Below the pieces are notes generated by a model. That model made no database searches. It saw nothing but the letters and a program-made list of their open reading frames with translations, and was not told where the DNA came from. From positions 108,999 through 172,998 of the forward strand of contig JAMWFC010000076.1 in the NCBI GenBank assembly GCA_027475525.1: a stretch of DNA of 64,000 bases. The letters run 5' to 3'. The stretch comes from Macrolepiota albuminosa. Lineage: Eukaryota; Basidiomycota; Agaricomycetes; Agaricales; Agaricaceae. A program made the position numbers and the translations under genes. This document shows, piece after piece, positions 10,147 to 21,180 of the stretch (position 1 is its first letter; each line of letters starts with the position of its first letter).

Positions 10147-10570
10147 TTCAAGATGGCCTCCTTCCCTCCTTATGGACCGGATTGACAGCATGGCTGAGGG
10201 ACGACCTGACGACATGAGTATTGAGACCTGGTATCAGGTAGCACATGATTAGTGGCAGCTCATGGAGTTACAATATGAGCTCCACCATGGAACTGCTCCT
10301 TACTCCACCTTACAGGCATCTTTTTTTGCTTGTCCAGCCTTCCCTTCCATTTTGCGCCACATCCCCAGCTCAGGTACCTGTGGCGCGTCCCCTTCCTCTT
10401 GGAGTACCTATAGATGTTGATGCCTCTCATCAACATTCCTCCCTTCCTCTCCTCTGCTGTTGCTATGGGAAGCCTGGTCACTTTGCTCAATATTGCCCCC
10501 AGTGGTTGGAGATGTGCTATTTCTCAGCCTTAGAGCAGAAAGAGCTCCTTTTCCAGCTTCTTGCTGCCTG
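10147..10570 (+). pseudogene. Gypsy-B gag, plus-strand part with zinc knuckle
   Basis: It starts inside gag (..MDRIDSMAEGRPDDMSIETW..) and ends with a knuckle-like CYGKPGHFAQYCPQW. The Cys expected five residues before the His is Tyr (TAT for TGT), a G-to-A change that would destroy zinc binding. Stops and frame changes are present. The homologous N-terminus exists only in the inverted fragment to the left. Confidence 0.7.
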
Positions 10571-11418
10571 AGATGTCTGAAGAAACCCCTCCTCAGATGT
10601 ACAGACTGAAACAGAACCTTTGAAGGAGTTCTTGGGTCCTGTGGAAGCTGTAGCAGAACTATTGGATAGGTTCTTTAGTTCTGCAGAGGAGAGTTTTCAA
10701 TAGAGCGACAGATGAGTTGTATGCCTCCGCTGCCTGGTGCTAATTGGTTCACATGTCTATCAGTAGAATCTTCTAATATACTGCTCCCTGTTCATGATTC
10801 TCTGACTGAGACTGTAAGCACCCCCTCCAACTACAAAATATGTACAAAATACTCCCTTGGTCCAAGCCTCAGCTAAGACCTCCTCTCCTCCTCCTACTGT
10901 CTGATAACCATGTGTCCCAGCTTGGAAACAATGCCTTTCTCATTGCTATGTTGTTGCCTCCACTTCTTCTCCCAATTCTCTGCATCTGAATGTGGAGATT
11001 GAGACAACTGACACTCAGCAGACTTAAAGTGTTCAACAGAAGCTAGATCTATCTGCTCAGGAGTGGATTTAGTTTTTTGCTATCAGACTTATTCTGAGCA
11101 TGCTGTCTTTGCGGTCACCAGCCTAAGAAAGCAGGATATGATACTTGGGTTCTCCTTCACAATCCTAAGATTGACTGGGCCAAAGGTAAAGTAAAGTGAG
11201 CATGAGCCACTGCCTTCAACGGTGTTCCACATGTGCCAAGGAAGTTAGAGAGGAGCGTAGAAAGTCGGTCCATGCATGTGCTGCTATCCAGGCCTGCTAA
11301 GTTGGACACCTCCTCTTTGCAGACCTTGACCTACTAGATTCTCCCCCCTTGGTGTTTCCTTATAGAGAGGCTCTTTATGAGGACGTTCGAGGTGTAGTGA
11401 GTGAAGCCCAGATAGAAG
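10571..11418 (+). pseudogene. Gypsy-B gag-pol junction and protease region, strongly decayed
   Basis: All three frames carry many stops. Fragments such as the ..LGFSFTILRLTGPK.. stretch (about 11150-11190) sit where the protease C-terminus (LGFPWL..NP.IDW-type) is expected. No intact DSG motif was found. Called by position between the zinc knuckle and RT. Confidence 0.5.
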
Positions 11419-12049
11419 ATGGATGCGAGGATGAGTTTGAATGTGCTCCTGACTCTGAGTCTCCAGACAAGGCTATCTCCTAGAGAACAGGATGAGCTTG
11501 ATGCCTTTTTGCAAGAGAATTTAGACTCTGGTCGCATCTGCCCCTCAAAGTCTCTGATGGCCTCTCCAGTCTTCTTCATTAAAAAGAAGGATGGATCTCT
11601 ACATCTGGTTCAGGACTACCAAGTCTCAAATGCAATGACTGTGAAGAATTGCTATCTCTTACCACTCATTTCAGAGCTTGTCAACAACCTCCGAGGTGTG
11701 TGTTATTTCACCAAGTTGGATGTCTGCTGGGGCTACAACAATGTGTGCATCAAAGAAGGTGATGAGTGGAAGGCAGCATTCTGAACAAATTGTGGACTCT
11801 TTGAACCTCTGGTAATGTTCTTTGGCCTCACTAATAGCCCTGCCACCTTCCAGACCATGATGAACAACATTTTCCAAGACCTCATAGCGGAAGGTGTTGT
11901 GTGTATATATCTTGATGATATCCTCATCTATACCAAGACTCTAGAGGAGCATCATTAGATTACACACATTGTACTGGAACGTCTTTGCCAACACCAGCTC
12001 TATCTTAAGCCAGAGAAGTGTGAGTTTGAGCAGACTAAGGTCGAATATC
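11419..12049 (+). pseudogene. Gypsy-B reverse transcriptase, 5' part
   Basis: It shows LSPREQDELDAFLQENLDSG, ASPVFFIKKKDGS, LHLVQDYQVSNAMT, YFTKLDVCWGYNN, then after a TGA the segment LVMFFGLTNSPATFQTMMNN and the catalytic YLDDILIYTKT. It is cut at 12049 by a Copia solo LTR in the middle of KVEYL, and the reading resumes at 12353. Confidence 0.88.
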
Positions 12050-12352
12050 TGTTGAAATTGCCTGTTGCATGCATTCCATTATGATCATCATTCTATCCCA
12101 AGTTCATTCTATCACATGTATTCCCCATGTGATTATATTCTATCACATGTATCCACATGTGATTATTCTTTATTCACATGTATATAGTTTTCCAGTAGTA
12201 TATAAACTGTAGATAGATCATCTGAAGTCCTCACTCTTTCTGACTTTGGACTTCAGGTTAGTAATACTTTACTTGCTCAATACACTCTTTCTGACTTTGG
12301 ACTTCAGCTTTAGTGACAGTTTCTGTCCCCTGTGCTTTGCCTGTCTTTAACA
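12050..12352 (+). repeat. Copia solo LTR 1
   Basis: TGTTGAAATTG..TCTTTAACA, 303 bp, flanked by the perfect 5-bp target duplication ATATC (12045-12049 and 12353-12357). It interrupts Gypsy-B RT, so it is younger than Gypsy-B. It holds about two minisatellite units. Confidence 0.95.
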
Positions 12353-13187
12353 ATATCTTGAACTGATCATCTCTCATGGAATAGCTGAAATTGACCCAGT
12401 CAAGGTGGCTGGTGTGGCAGAATGGCCAGAGCCTAAGAACAAGAAGGAGGTTCAGGCCTTCCTGGGCTTCACCAACTTCTACTGGAGGTTTATTCAGGAT
12501 TTCTCAACCATGCCCAGCTCCTCTTTAATCTCACCACTAAGGACACTCCTTGGCACTGGGATGCAGCACAGCAGACAGCCCTTGATGCCCTCAAACAGGC
12601 AGTCACTTCAAAGCCTGTCCTTATATTCCCAGATGATGACTCTCCCTTCCGTGTTGAAGCTGATAGCTCAGATTTTGCTACTGGAGCCGTCCTCTCTCAA
12701 CAGTCAAAGGAGGATGGTAAGTGGCATTCTGTGGCTTTCTACTCCAAGAGTCTTAATGCCGTGGAGCAAAATTATGAGATCCATGACAGGAGATGCTAGC
12801 TATCATTCAGTCATTTGAGAAGTGGCGACATTTCCTTGAGGGTGCCAGGCATAAATTTGAGGTGTGAACTGATCACAAGAACTTAGAGTACTTTCTGACA
12901 GCCAAGAAACTTAACTGCTAACAGGCTTGATAGTCCTTGTATCTGGCCAACTTTGACTTCTCTCTACATCACAAACCTAAACAGAGCATGGGCAAGCCAG
13001 ATGCACTTTCTAGATGAGCAGACCATGGTTTGGGAGTGAGCGACAATGATAATATTGTACTTCTAAAGCCAGAACTGTTTGCAATCCATGCTCTAGAGGG
13101 TGTGGTTGGCCAAGGAAAAGAAGTGAACATCCTTCAAGACATCCATCAAGGTAACTAGGAGGGCGCTCAAGATCTGGTAGCTAAGGC
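12353..13187 (+). pseudogene. Gypsy-B RT thumb and RNase H
   Basis: It continues RT (..VAGVAEWPEPKNKKEVQAF, FTNFYWRFIQDFS), then RNase H with a decayed DAS motif (EADSSDFATGAVLSQQ in one frame), and further EIHDRR.LAIIQSFEKWRHF and the GKPDALSR-type end near 13000-13015. Frameshifts and stops are frequent. Confidence 0.82.
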
Positions 13188-13500
13188 TGTTGAAATTGCC
13201 CTGTTACATGCATTTCACTATCTATTATGATCATCATTCTACTCCAAGTTCATTCTATCATATGTATCTTTCATGTGATTATATTCTATCACATGTATTC
13301 TCCATGTGATTATTCTTTATTCACATATATATAGTTTTTCAGCAGTATATAAACTGTAGATAGATCACCTGAAGTCCTCACTCTTTCTGACTTTGGACTT
13401 CAGGTTAGTAGCACTTTACTTTGCTCAATACATTCTTTCTGACTTTGGACTTCAGCTTTAGTAACAGTTTCTGTCCCCTGTGCTTTGCCTGTCTTCAACA
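13188..13500 (+). repeat. Copia solo LTR 2
   Basis: 313 bp with the same ends as solo LTR 1 and a perfect 5-bp target duplication AAGGC (13183-13187 and 13501-13505). It splits the integrase N-terminus of Gypsy-B. Confidence 0.95.
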
Positions 13501-14670
13501 AAGGCTGTCCTGGCCTTGCATGCTCGAGAGAAAACTAGAGTAAAGTCTGTCCGCACTGATGAGTGGTTTTTGAAAAATGGTCTTCTCACCTTCTGGGGGC
13601 GCATTTATGTTCCCAACCTGCCAAACCTCTGAAAGCAGATTGTGGAGCAGCATCATGACTCTCAGGTGGCAAGTCATTCTGGCAGATGGAAGACACTGGA
13701 GCTGGTCTTCTGGACTTACTGGTGGCTTCAGATGTTATGGTATATAAGCTCCTACTCGTCAGCCTCCTATGGGACAGCTTCATTCTCTGCCTATTCCAGC
13801 TGAGCATTGGAATGTGACCTCAGTAGACTTCATTGTGGAGTTACCAGATTCTCATGGATATGATGCGATCATGATAGTAGTAGACCTCTGTGGCAAGCAT
13901 GCTTATTTCTCAACACACACCACTTGCTCTGCTATAGGCACTACTAATCTGTATCAAAAGCATGTCTGGAAACTCTATGAGTTGTCAGATGCCTACATCT
14001 CAGACTGCAGACCTCAGTTTCTGGCCGAGTTTACCAGAGAACTATATTGCCTCCTCTATGTCAAACTCCACACTTTTACAGCCTACCACTCCTAGTCTGA
14101 TGGCCAGACCAAGCGTGTCAACCAAGAACTAGAACAGTACCTTCGGCTCTTCTGCAATGAATGACAGGATGACTGGGATGATCTATTATCAGAGGCAGAG
14201 TTTCAGTACAACAACTGTGTACATGCTGCTATCCAAATATCTCTCTTCCTTCTAGATACTGGTCAACATTCTTGGATAGGATTTGAATCTCATAGACGAC
14301 CTTCAGAAAATAAAGCTGTCAATGAGTTCTTAGACCAGATGAAAGCAGCCCAAGAGGAAGCCAAGGCTGCTTTAACTAAGGCAAAGGATAATATAGCCTG
14401 CTACTACGATCATGGACAAGCTCTAGCCCCCAAGTACAAGCCTGGAGATCGAGTCTATCTGGATGCCTCTGACATTGCTACTACTTGGCCTTCTCAGAAG
14501 CTCTCTCATTGTTGTCTGGAACCTTTTCCTATATAGTAAGGCAAGTAGGCCCCACTAATCTATTGACTTAAGCTGCCTAGTGAAATGAGTCAACTCTATC
14601 CAGTCTTCAATGTGGTGAAGCTCTCTCCTGCACCAGAGTATCCAATTCCAGGTTGACATCCACAGCTACT
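13501..14670 (+). pseudogene. Gypsy-B integrase
   Basis: Segments recognised: HHDSQVASHSGRWKTLEL (HHCC region), PMGQLHSLPIPAEHW, TSVDFIVELPDS (first Asp), ISDCRPQFLAEF (second Asp; Arg-Gly lost), TAYHS*SDGQTKRVNQELEQYL (Glu position changed to Lys), and a C-terminal part with YKPGDRVYLDASDI and LYPVFNVVKLSP. It breaks off at 14670, where Gypsy-C is inserted; the chromodomain follows at 25787. Confidence 0.87.
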
Positions 14671-15423
14671 TGTCAGGTTCCGCTGAGTCGGGGGCTTTCC
14701 GGGAAAGCAATCGCCCTTACAATGCAGACTTGACCCACGGATACTCGGGTGTCTGGAACTCCGGGGCTAGGACTCCGGGGTTCAAGACGTGGACAGGGAA
14801 ATCCCAGGAGAGGGGACTTAGTCCGGGAGTTTTGGGTGGATGGGTAACTGGGGAGTTTGGGTGGGGGTCGAGTCGTGAACCGGAGGTTCTAAGACGAGAC
14901 CAAGTTAGTAAGTTAAAGTCGCGAAGTGCGTACCAGTCTTAGAGCACGTGATTATCCAAGCATGCCAGTCAAGCGTGCCAGTCAATGCATACCAGTCAAA
15001 TAGAGGGCACGCAACAATCTGAGTGATGCAAAGTAACAGTGTATGTAATATCAAGACTAGCGAATACAACAGGGAACTATGCTATAAGTACTACGGGACC
15101 AGGTCTCGGGGTTCCAGGGTGTCTGAGATGGGCTCCGGGGGTCATTGAGTAGCGGCAGGGGCTGTATACTGGGATCGCACGTGTGGGGCACGCGATCAAT
15201 TGGCACGGAGGGAGCTGTGATGTGTGATGTGTGATAGCCAGAAATGAGTCGCGTGATCCGATCGTTGATCGGGGCTGGCGGCGGCTGATGGCGGTCCTTG
15301 ATGCGCGTGATGGCAGTGTCGGTGGTTGTGATGGCGGGGCGTGTCCTGCGAGGTCGGAGGGAGGGTCCCGGATGGTGTTCTGGGGGTGTCCCGGGGTGGG
15401 CCCGGAGGGGAGGGGTCGTGACA
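14671..15423 (-). repeat. Gypsy-C 3' LTR
   Basis: 753 bp, TGTCACGACC..AACCTGACA on the minus strand, preceded by a purine tract of about 13 bases (15424-15436, GAGGGGGGGGTGA). It differs from the 5' LTR at roughly 30 positions by eye, nearly all transitions. Confidence 0.92.
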
Positions 15424-15554
15424 TCACCCCCCCCTCAGCGCCGAGACCCTCCGAGGCGCGCGTAGCTGGGTGGTCGGACTGGGGTTCAACTGTGGGATCC
15501 GGCACCTGACTTGCCACGTATCGAAAAAAAAAAATTTTCCCGTCAAGTTCAAAC

Positions 15555-17216
15555 ATGTCGCGTACGCCAACACATTCCCCGACCCCACACACTAACGAGG
15601 TTGCGCCCCTCATGGCCTGGGAGGCCCAGGACGCGCGATACCGAGCCCGCCTTGACCGGGAGCGTGTGGCGGAGCTCGTCCGGCAACATGAGTGCCTCCT
15701 GCGTCGTCTGCTTGTCTCAGCTGACCTTTCTATTCCAGAACAACTCAGTAATCCTGCCCCAGAAGCGGGTCCCAGTCGGCACCCAGAGTCTGCTCCCGAG
15801 GCGGGCTCTAGTGCCCTCCCGGAGTCCCGTCCGAGTCGTCCCGCACCTACCTTTGCGCAGATGACTGTCCGCCCCCCCGCCGTCGCCCTTCCCCGCATCC
15901 TCGTCTTGTCGCTCCCCATTTCCGGCGATCCAGGATGGGCACGGGGACCATCTTCATGGTCCCGGAGGATCGGCGCATCCCGTGGGAGGGCGTGTCCCAA
16001 GAGCAATTCGAGCATGCCCTGGAGAGGCCCCGGGGCCTGCCTTCCCATGCTTGGTGTGTCAGTAACGGCCCGGTAGATGGTCTCGTGCTCCCGATTTTCG
16101 TAGCTGATTCGAGCGCCTAGTGCCTCCACTGCGCCCGCTGGCAGGTCTCCTGCCTGTTCGAAGCCCCAGCCCCCTCATCTCGACGGGACACCTCAGTGTG
16201 CGAGGCGTGCCGCCTTAATCACGAGCGGTGTTCCGTCTCAGCGCTGTGGAGGGCGTACGGTACGTCGCAGGAGCAGGGATGGCCATTGGAGGGAGTGACC
16301 CGGAGGATGGGGGTGGAGGAGAGGACCTGGGTAGCGGAGCCGGAAGGGGTCCCGGAGGAGGTGCCTGCTGGGGGTTCGGGAGGGGTAACCGCGGGTAGTT
16401 CAGGGGGTGGGGCAGGGAGGGAGGGAGTCGTCCGGGTAGGGGGCCGGGGCCGGCCCGTGGTGCTGATCACGTGCCGGGTCACCCGGTCCGGCACCCAGGG
16501 GCAGGCTGGGGGGCGACCAGACAAAAGGAAGCGGCGGGCGTTGCCCAGTCCCTCCCCGGGGCCCTCTAAGAGGGCGCGTCTGCCTGCGGAGACCCCGCCC
16601 CCAGCTTCTCCAGCGCGGCTCTCCCCGGCGACGTTCTCTCCCCTGTCTGGGTGACCACTGGATGTTGAGGTGAGGGCTCTACAGGAGCGCCTCGAGCAGG
16701 CCAACTGGGAGCGGGAGGAGCGCGAGGAGGGGGCAAGGGAAGAGGCGGCGCTCCGGAGGGGGCTGGAGAAGGACCGCGAGACGGCCCTCTGAAAGCTGGA
16801 GGAGGCGAGGGTGGCCCGAGGGGGAGCCGAGGCTCAGCTGGACGCCCTGAGGGCCAGGCTAGAGCAGGGGGTGGGGCTCCCAGAGCAAGGTCCCTCGAGC
16901 CCGGGGTTGGTCGAGGCCTTGCGTCGAGATGTGGTTATTGGACGCATGGCCTCCTTGAGTGAGTGCCTCCCCTTTGTGGCTGAGTCGCACTAACGTTTTC
17001 AAGCTGGGCTCGGGAGCACCGTCTGCTCCTGGACGGGGCCGCCGCGGCGTTTGCGTCTCTCCAAGAGGGGCTGCGGTCGGAGGGAGGGAACCCCGGGGTG
17101 GAGCGGGGCCTGGATTTGCTGGGGAGATTGGTGGGTGCTCACCGCCGGAGGAACATCCTGGCCCCGGGGTTGTGGTTCGAGCGTGTGCTGGACGAGGACG
17201 AGCAGCTCCTGTCCTG
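15555..17216 (+). pseudogene. Antisense ORF in Gypsy-C: Zn2Cys6-like cluster plus coiled coil
   Basis: On the strand opposite to gag-pol, three frames succeed one another. The first starts MSRTPTHSPTPHTNEVAPLM (15555). The second (from about 15935) holds a probable CX2CX6CX15CX2CX6C pattern (CLHCARWQVSC at about 16121 and CEACRLNHERC at about 16202), a basic stretch with KRKRRALP, and an Arg/Glu-rich coiled coil (about 16670-16900). The third (about 16985-17216) holds helical text (REHRLLLDGAAAAFASL, WFERVLDEDEQLLS). A TAG at 16118-16120 and two frame changes break it. The Cys spacing fits fungal Zn2Cys6 clusters, but the long loop and the position leave the function open. Similar antisense ORFs exist in some plant chromoviruses, as far as I recall. 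Confidence 0.55.
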
Positions 17217-17602
17217 AGATCAGCTAGCCGAGGAGGTGTGGCGGGAACACGGTCCGGGGAGGGTGGAGGAGGATTTTCGGAGTTGGCCGAGGGGGAGGTC
17301 TGGCGAGGGGAGTTCCGGCTAAGGGCGGCGTTTTCGCATTTTTCCTGTTGTTTCTTGCTTGTCTTGTTTCTTGTAATCGTAATGTAGAGTAATGTAAAGT
17401 AGAAAAATGTATATACTTGGTTTCCCGGGGTAAAGGGTGGTGTAAGGGGCGAAAGAAGACGGAGAAACAGAAAGCACCTTGCCCAGGTTCCAGGACACCA
17501 CTATGAAATGATACTAAAAGAGAGTAAGATCTAGAAAGGGAAAGCAGAAAGTATACATGGGAGTTGAATCCCTACTGAGCCCAGAGGCGGGAGTTACGCC
17601 CA
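17217..17602. other. Gypsy-C spacer between antisense ORF and integrase stop
   Basis: It holds the tail of the antisense frame (to about 17300), then an A/T-richer stretch (17330-17560) with no open frame that I can support. It may carry the 3' end signals of both transcripts. Confidence 0.4.
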
Positions 17603-18775
17603 CTACTGCCGTCTGTGAGTCCTGCGCCCGGGAGGGTCGTTTCCCAAGTGCCATTGTTGGAAGTCCCGGAGTTTGTCGAGGGCGCCTTCGAGGTTTCGAC
17701 GCGGTTCCCAGGTGTCGTCTTCCAGGCCGTATTCCTTCCACCGTACGAGGAAGTGGGGTCGTCTACGGATGTTCCGGGAGTTGAGGATGTCTTCAACTTC
17801 ATAGTGATACTTGTCCTCGACTTCGACCGGGGGAGGGGGCTCGGGGCGTCGTTTGGGGAAAGGATCTGGGAGGTGTCGTTCCAGGAGGCGGACGTGGAAT
17901 ACCGGGTGCAGGCCTTTTAGTCCCGGGGGAAGCTCGATCTTGTAGGCGTGAAATGAGACCTTCTTCAGTATTTTGAATGGGCCGAGACGCTTGTGATCGA
18001 GTTTTGGGGAGGGCCGGCGGGTGCGGAGGTGTCGTCGATCTAACCATACCTTTGTGCTGGGGGTCCAGTCGGGGGTGTCTTTCCGTTTCCAGTCAGCATG
18101 TTTCACGTAGGCCTGGTTCGCGATGTCGATCTCTTCCTGGAGAAACTCGTGAAGGAATTGGAGATCCCGGGCGACCTCGTGGGTGGCGTGCGACGGGATG
18201 TCCCGGAGCGAGAGTGTCAGTCGAGGGTGGTATCCCTTGTTGGCGAAAAAGGGCGATACCCCGGTGGCAGAGGGCGGCGTGTTGTTGTAAGTGAATTCAC
18301 CCAGGGGGAGCTCGGCGCGCCAGTCGTCCTGCAAGTAGTTGACGTACAGTCGGAGGTACTGCTCGAGAGACTGGTTGACCCTTTCAGTTTGGCCATCGGT
18401 TTTGGGGTGGTAGGCGGTAGAGAGGTTAGTCTTTACTTCGAGTGCCTTACACAGGGAAGTCCAAAACTTGGACATGAAGAGGGGGCCATAGTCGGAGACA
18501 ATGTCGTCCGGGAGTCCATGTTTGGCAAAGACGTGCTCGAGGAACAGCCAGGCGAAGTCCGGGGCGGTATCCGTGGTGTGGCAGAGTAGGAAGATGCCCT
18601 GTTTGGTTAGCCTGCATACAACGACGAGAATGGCATCGAACCTTTCAGATTCCGGGAGTTCGACGATGTGGTCCAGGGATATGGAAGACCAGGGGCGTCG
18701 TCCGACTGGCAGGGGTTTCAGGAGTCCGTATGGTCGGTATCGGGGGACCTTGGCCCGGAGGCAGAGTTCACATGA
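17603..18775 (-). pseudogene. Gypsy-C integrase core, C-terminus and chromodomain
   Basis: It follows the RT/RH frame after one TGA stop (about 18773-18775). It shows [16 protein letters not shown] (CC of HHCC), [13 protein letters not shown] (first Asp), [16 protein letters not shown] (second Asp; Tyr in place of the usual Arg) and [13 protein letters not shown] (Glu). Next come [11 protein letters not shown] and [15 protein letters not shown], and then a chromodomain ([12 protein letters not shown].., [17 protein letters not shown]). The frame is otherwise open to the stop at 17603, so one substitution separates it from a continuous pol. Confidence 0.93.
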
Positions 18776-21115
18776 TCAAATGTAGCGGGTCACGTCCTTT
18801 TTCAACCCTGGCCAAAAGTAAGTCCAGGAGATCAGCTGGAGAGTCTTACGTATTCCAGGGTGTCCCTGGAGCTTGTGGTCGTAGTGTTGACGGAGGACAT
18901 CGTAGCGGAGTTGGGCATGATTTGGGACGTAGATGCGGCCGTCCCGGAGGAGGAGTTTTTTGTCGAGGGACAGGGAGAAGGCGGAGTCCCGGTCGGTCCC
19001 ATCGGGGGGGTTGCGAGGGTCGTGGTCGGTGAAGTACTTGTCTCGGGGGGCGCGGCGGATCTGGCTCAGGGTCCCTTTGTCGTTTAAGATCAGTACGGCA
19101 TTTAAATGTTCAGGAGGGATCACCACGCGATGATTGAACGCATTGCGTTCCGCCTCGAACGACTTCTTGGGATAGACGTCCGGACGACGGGTGAGGGCAT
19201 CGGGTTTAGCTCCGAGTCGTCCCGGGCGGTACTGGATCGTGAAGTCGTATTCCGAGAGGACCTCGGACCATTGGGCCTGCCGTCGACTAAGCTGCTTGGT
19301 CGTGGTGAAGTACTGCAGGTTGTTGTGATCCGAGTAGACCTGAATCCGGTGCCGGGCTCCCTCGAGGTAGGCTCGCCATTGCTTGAAGGCTTCGACAATG
19401 GCGAGGAGCTCCTTGTCGTAGATGTCGTAGTTGAGCTCGGTGTCGATCATGGACCGGGTATAGAAGGCAACTGGCTGGGGCTCCCCTCCGTCAGGTTCCA
19501 TCTGCAAGAGAATCCCGGCGATGGCGTAGTCGGAGGCGTCGCATTCCAGGATAATTGGGAGGGTTGGGTCGTAGTGCCAGAGTACGGGGGCAGTCGTGAA
19601 GGCCTCCTTGAGCAGGTTAAAGACACTCTGGCACTTACTGTCCCAGTTCCAGGCGACGTCCTTGCGCGTGAGCCGGTTGAGGGGTTTCGTGATACCAGAG
19701 TAGTTATCTATGAACCTCCGGTAGAAGTTAGCGAAACCCAAGAAAGATTGTACTTCCTTGACGTTCCGGGGCTGCGGCCAGTTGACGATGGCCTCGACCT
19801 TGTGGGGGTCCATGCAAACGCCGTTCGGGGATACGATGACGCCAAGATACTCAACCTCTTCTGTATGGAATGAACACTTCTCGGGCTTGGCGTGGAGGTT
19901 GTGCTCCCGGAGGCGTTCGAGGACTTGCCGGACATGCTTCTGGTGGTCCTCCAGTGAGTCGGAATAAATGAGGATGTCGTCCAGGTAGACGATCATGAAG
20001 ACGTCGCTCATGTCATGGAAGATGTTGTTCATGAAGTATTGGAACGTGGCGGGGGAGTTAGTCATTCCGAAAGGCATCACAAGGTATTCAAACAGACCAT
20101 ACCGCGTGCGGAATGCGGTTTTCCACTTGTGTCCCGGGACGATGCGGACGTTGTTGTAACCGGAGCGGAGGTTGATCTTTGTGTAAACCTTGGCACTGCG
20201 GAGTCGATCGACCAGATTGCCGATGAGCGGGAGCGGGTAGCGGTTCTTCTTGGTGATTTTATTGAGTCCTCGATAGTCAACGCAGAGTCGGAGCGAGCCG
20301 TCCTTCTTCTTGGCGAATAGAACCGGGGCTCCGACAGCGGAGGCGGAGGGTCGGATGAATCCCTTACCAAGCATTTCGTCGAGGTAGTCCTTGAGGGCCC
20401 AGAGTTCGACCTCCGACATGTTGTATACCTTGCCAAAAGGGGGGTTGGCTCCTTCCTCGAGGTCAATGGTGTGATCATAGGGGCGGTGAGGGGGGATCTC
20501 TTTGGCGTCTCCTTCGGAGAATACGTCAGCGAACTCGTGATACTCTGGGGGAACTACTTCTCGGAGGATTTGCTCCTCGGTTTTCTTTTCCAGGGGAATA
20601 GCGTCCCCTCGCAGATGTTCTTCCGGGAGAGAAGGCGAGGTGTGCAGCTGAAACGTGGGAGTCCCATCCCTCATGAGGCGGGCGAAGGGAGCGGCCCCAA
20701 TGATCCTAATGTCGAGTACGCTCGAGTCGATTGGAGTCGTGGGTACATCGGCCGGAGCGGGTGTGACACGCGTCTGAGACCGGCCAGGGTAGTTCGGCCC
20801 TTTGTACTTGTTCCAAGGAATGTTTGAGGGCCGATCAGGGGCCTTGCGGGCTTGGACGGGTGTGGGTAGTGCAGGCATGGGGGGCGCGGCGGTCGTCCTG
20901 GGGGTGTCGGGCGTCGGGTTGCTTCCTAGGGCCCGGAGGTGCACGGCGGTCGAGGGGTGGTCTTCAGGTCCCAGGAAGGTCATGGTGAGCGTCCTCCAAT
21001 CGATGTCGGGGTTCATGTCACGCAGCCAGGGTAGTTCCAGCACTATTGGGGTCGATTCGTGAAGTCGCGTGACCAGGAAGTCGACGGTGAACTTGTAGTC
21101 ATTGTTCAGGGTCAC
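18776..21115 (-). CDS. Gypsy-C reverse transcriptase, RNase H and integrase zinc finger
   Basis: A 779-aa open frame. Order: end of protease (IVLELPWLRDMNPDIDW, residues 25-41), RT with VLFAKKKDGSLRLCVDYRGL, YTKINLRSGYNNVRI, YGLFEYLVMPFGMTNSPATF and catalytic VYLDDILIYSDS, then RNase H (LECDASDYAIAGILLQ; IYDKELLAIVEAFKQWR; YSDHNNLQYF; GAKPDALTRR) and the HH half of the integrase finger (HYDHKLQGHPGIRKTLQLI). It ends at a TGA where most relatives have a sense codon. It makes DNA copies of the element RNA. This is the best preserved coding region of the repeat block. The Met given is merely the first in frame, since the protein is normally cut from a polyprotein. Confidence 0.92.
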   Translation of the reverse strand: MTLNNDYKFTVDFLVTRLHESTPIVLELPWLRDMNPDIDWRTLTMTFLGPEDHPSTAVHLRALGSNPTPDTPRTTAAPPMPALPTPVQARKAPDRPSNIPWNKYKGPNYPGRSQTRVTPAPADVPTTPIDSSVLDIRIIGAAPFARLMRDGTPTFQLHTSPSLPEEHLRGDAIPLEKKTEEQILREVVPPEYHEFADVFSEGDAKEIPPHRPYDHTIDLEEGANPPFGKVYNMSEVELWALKDYLDEMLGKGFIRPSASAVGAPVLFAKKKDGSLRLCVDYRGLNKITKKNRYPLPLIGNLVDRLRSAKVYTKINLRSGYNNVRIVPGHKWKTAFRTRYGLFEYLVMPFGMTNSPATFQYFMNNIFHDMSDVFMIVYLDDILIYSDSLEDHQKHVRQVLERLREHNLHAKPEKCSFHTEEVEYLGVIVSPNGVCMDPHKVEAIVNWPQPRNVKEVQSFLGFANFYRRFIDNYSGITKPLNRLTRKDVAWNWDSKCQSVFNLLKEAFTTAPVLWHYDPTLPIILECDASDYAIAGILLQMEPDGGEPQPVAFYTRSMIDTELNYDIYDKELLAIVEAFKQWRAYLEGARHRIQVYSDHNNLQYFTTTKQLSRRQAQWSEVLSEYDFTIQYRPGRLGAKPDALTRRPDVYPKKSFEAERNAFNHRVVIPPEHLNAVLILNDKGTLSQIRRAPRDKYFTDHDPRNPPDGTDRDSAFSLSLDKKLLLRDGRIYVPNHAQLRYDVLRQHYDHKLQGHPGIRKTLQLISWTYFWPGLKKDVTRYI

Positions 21116-21180
21116 GCATCCCGAGTGAGACCTTTGGATGGGGCCAGAGGAGGAGGGGGTGCCGTTGAGGCGTTGCAGGT

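Noticed and set aside
15077..16129. A 350-codon minus-strand ORF crossing the Gypsy-C 3' LTR border
   Set aside because: It spans LTR and internal DNA and holds only GC-rich low-complexity text. The opposite strand carries the better supported antisense ORF with the Cys pattern.
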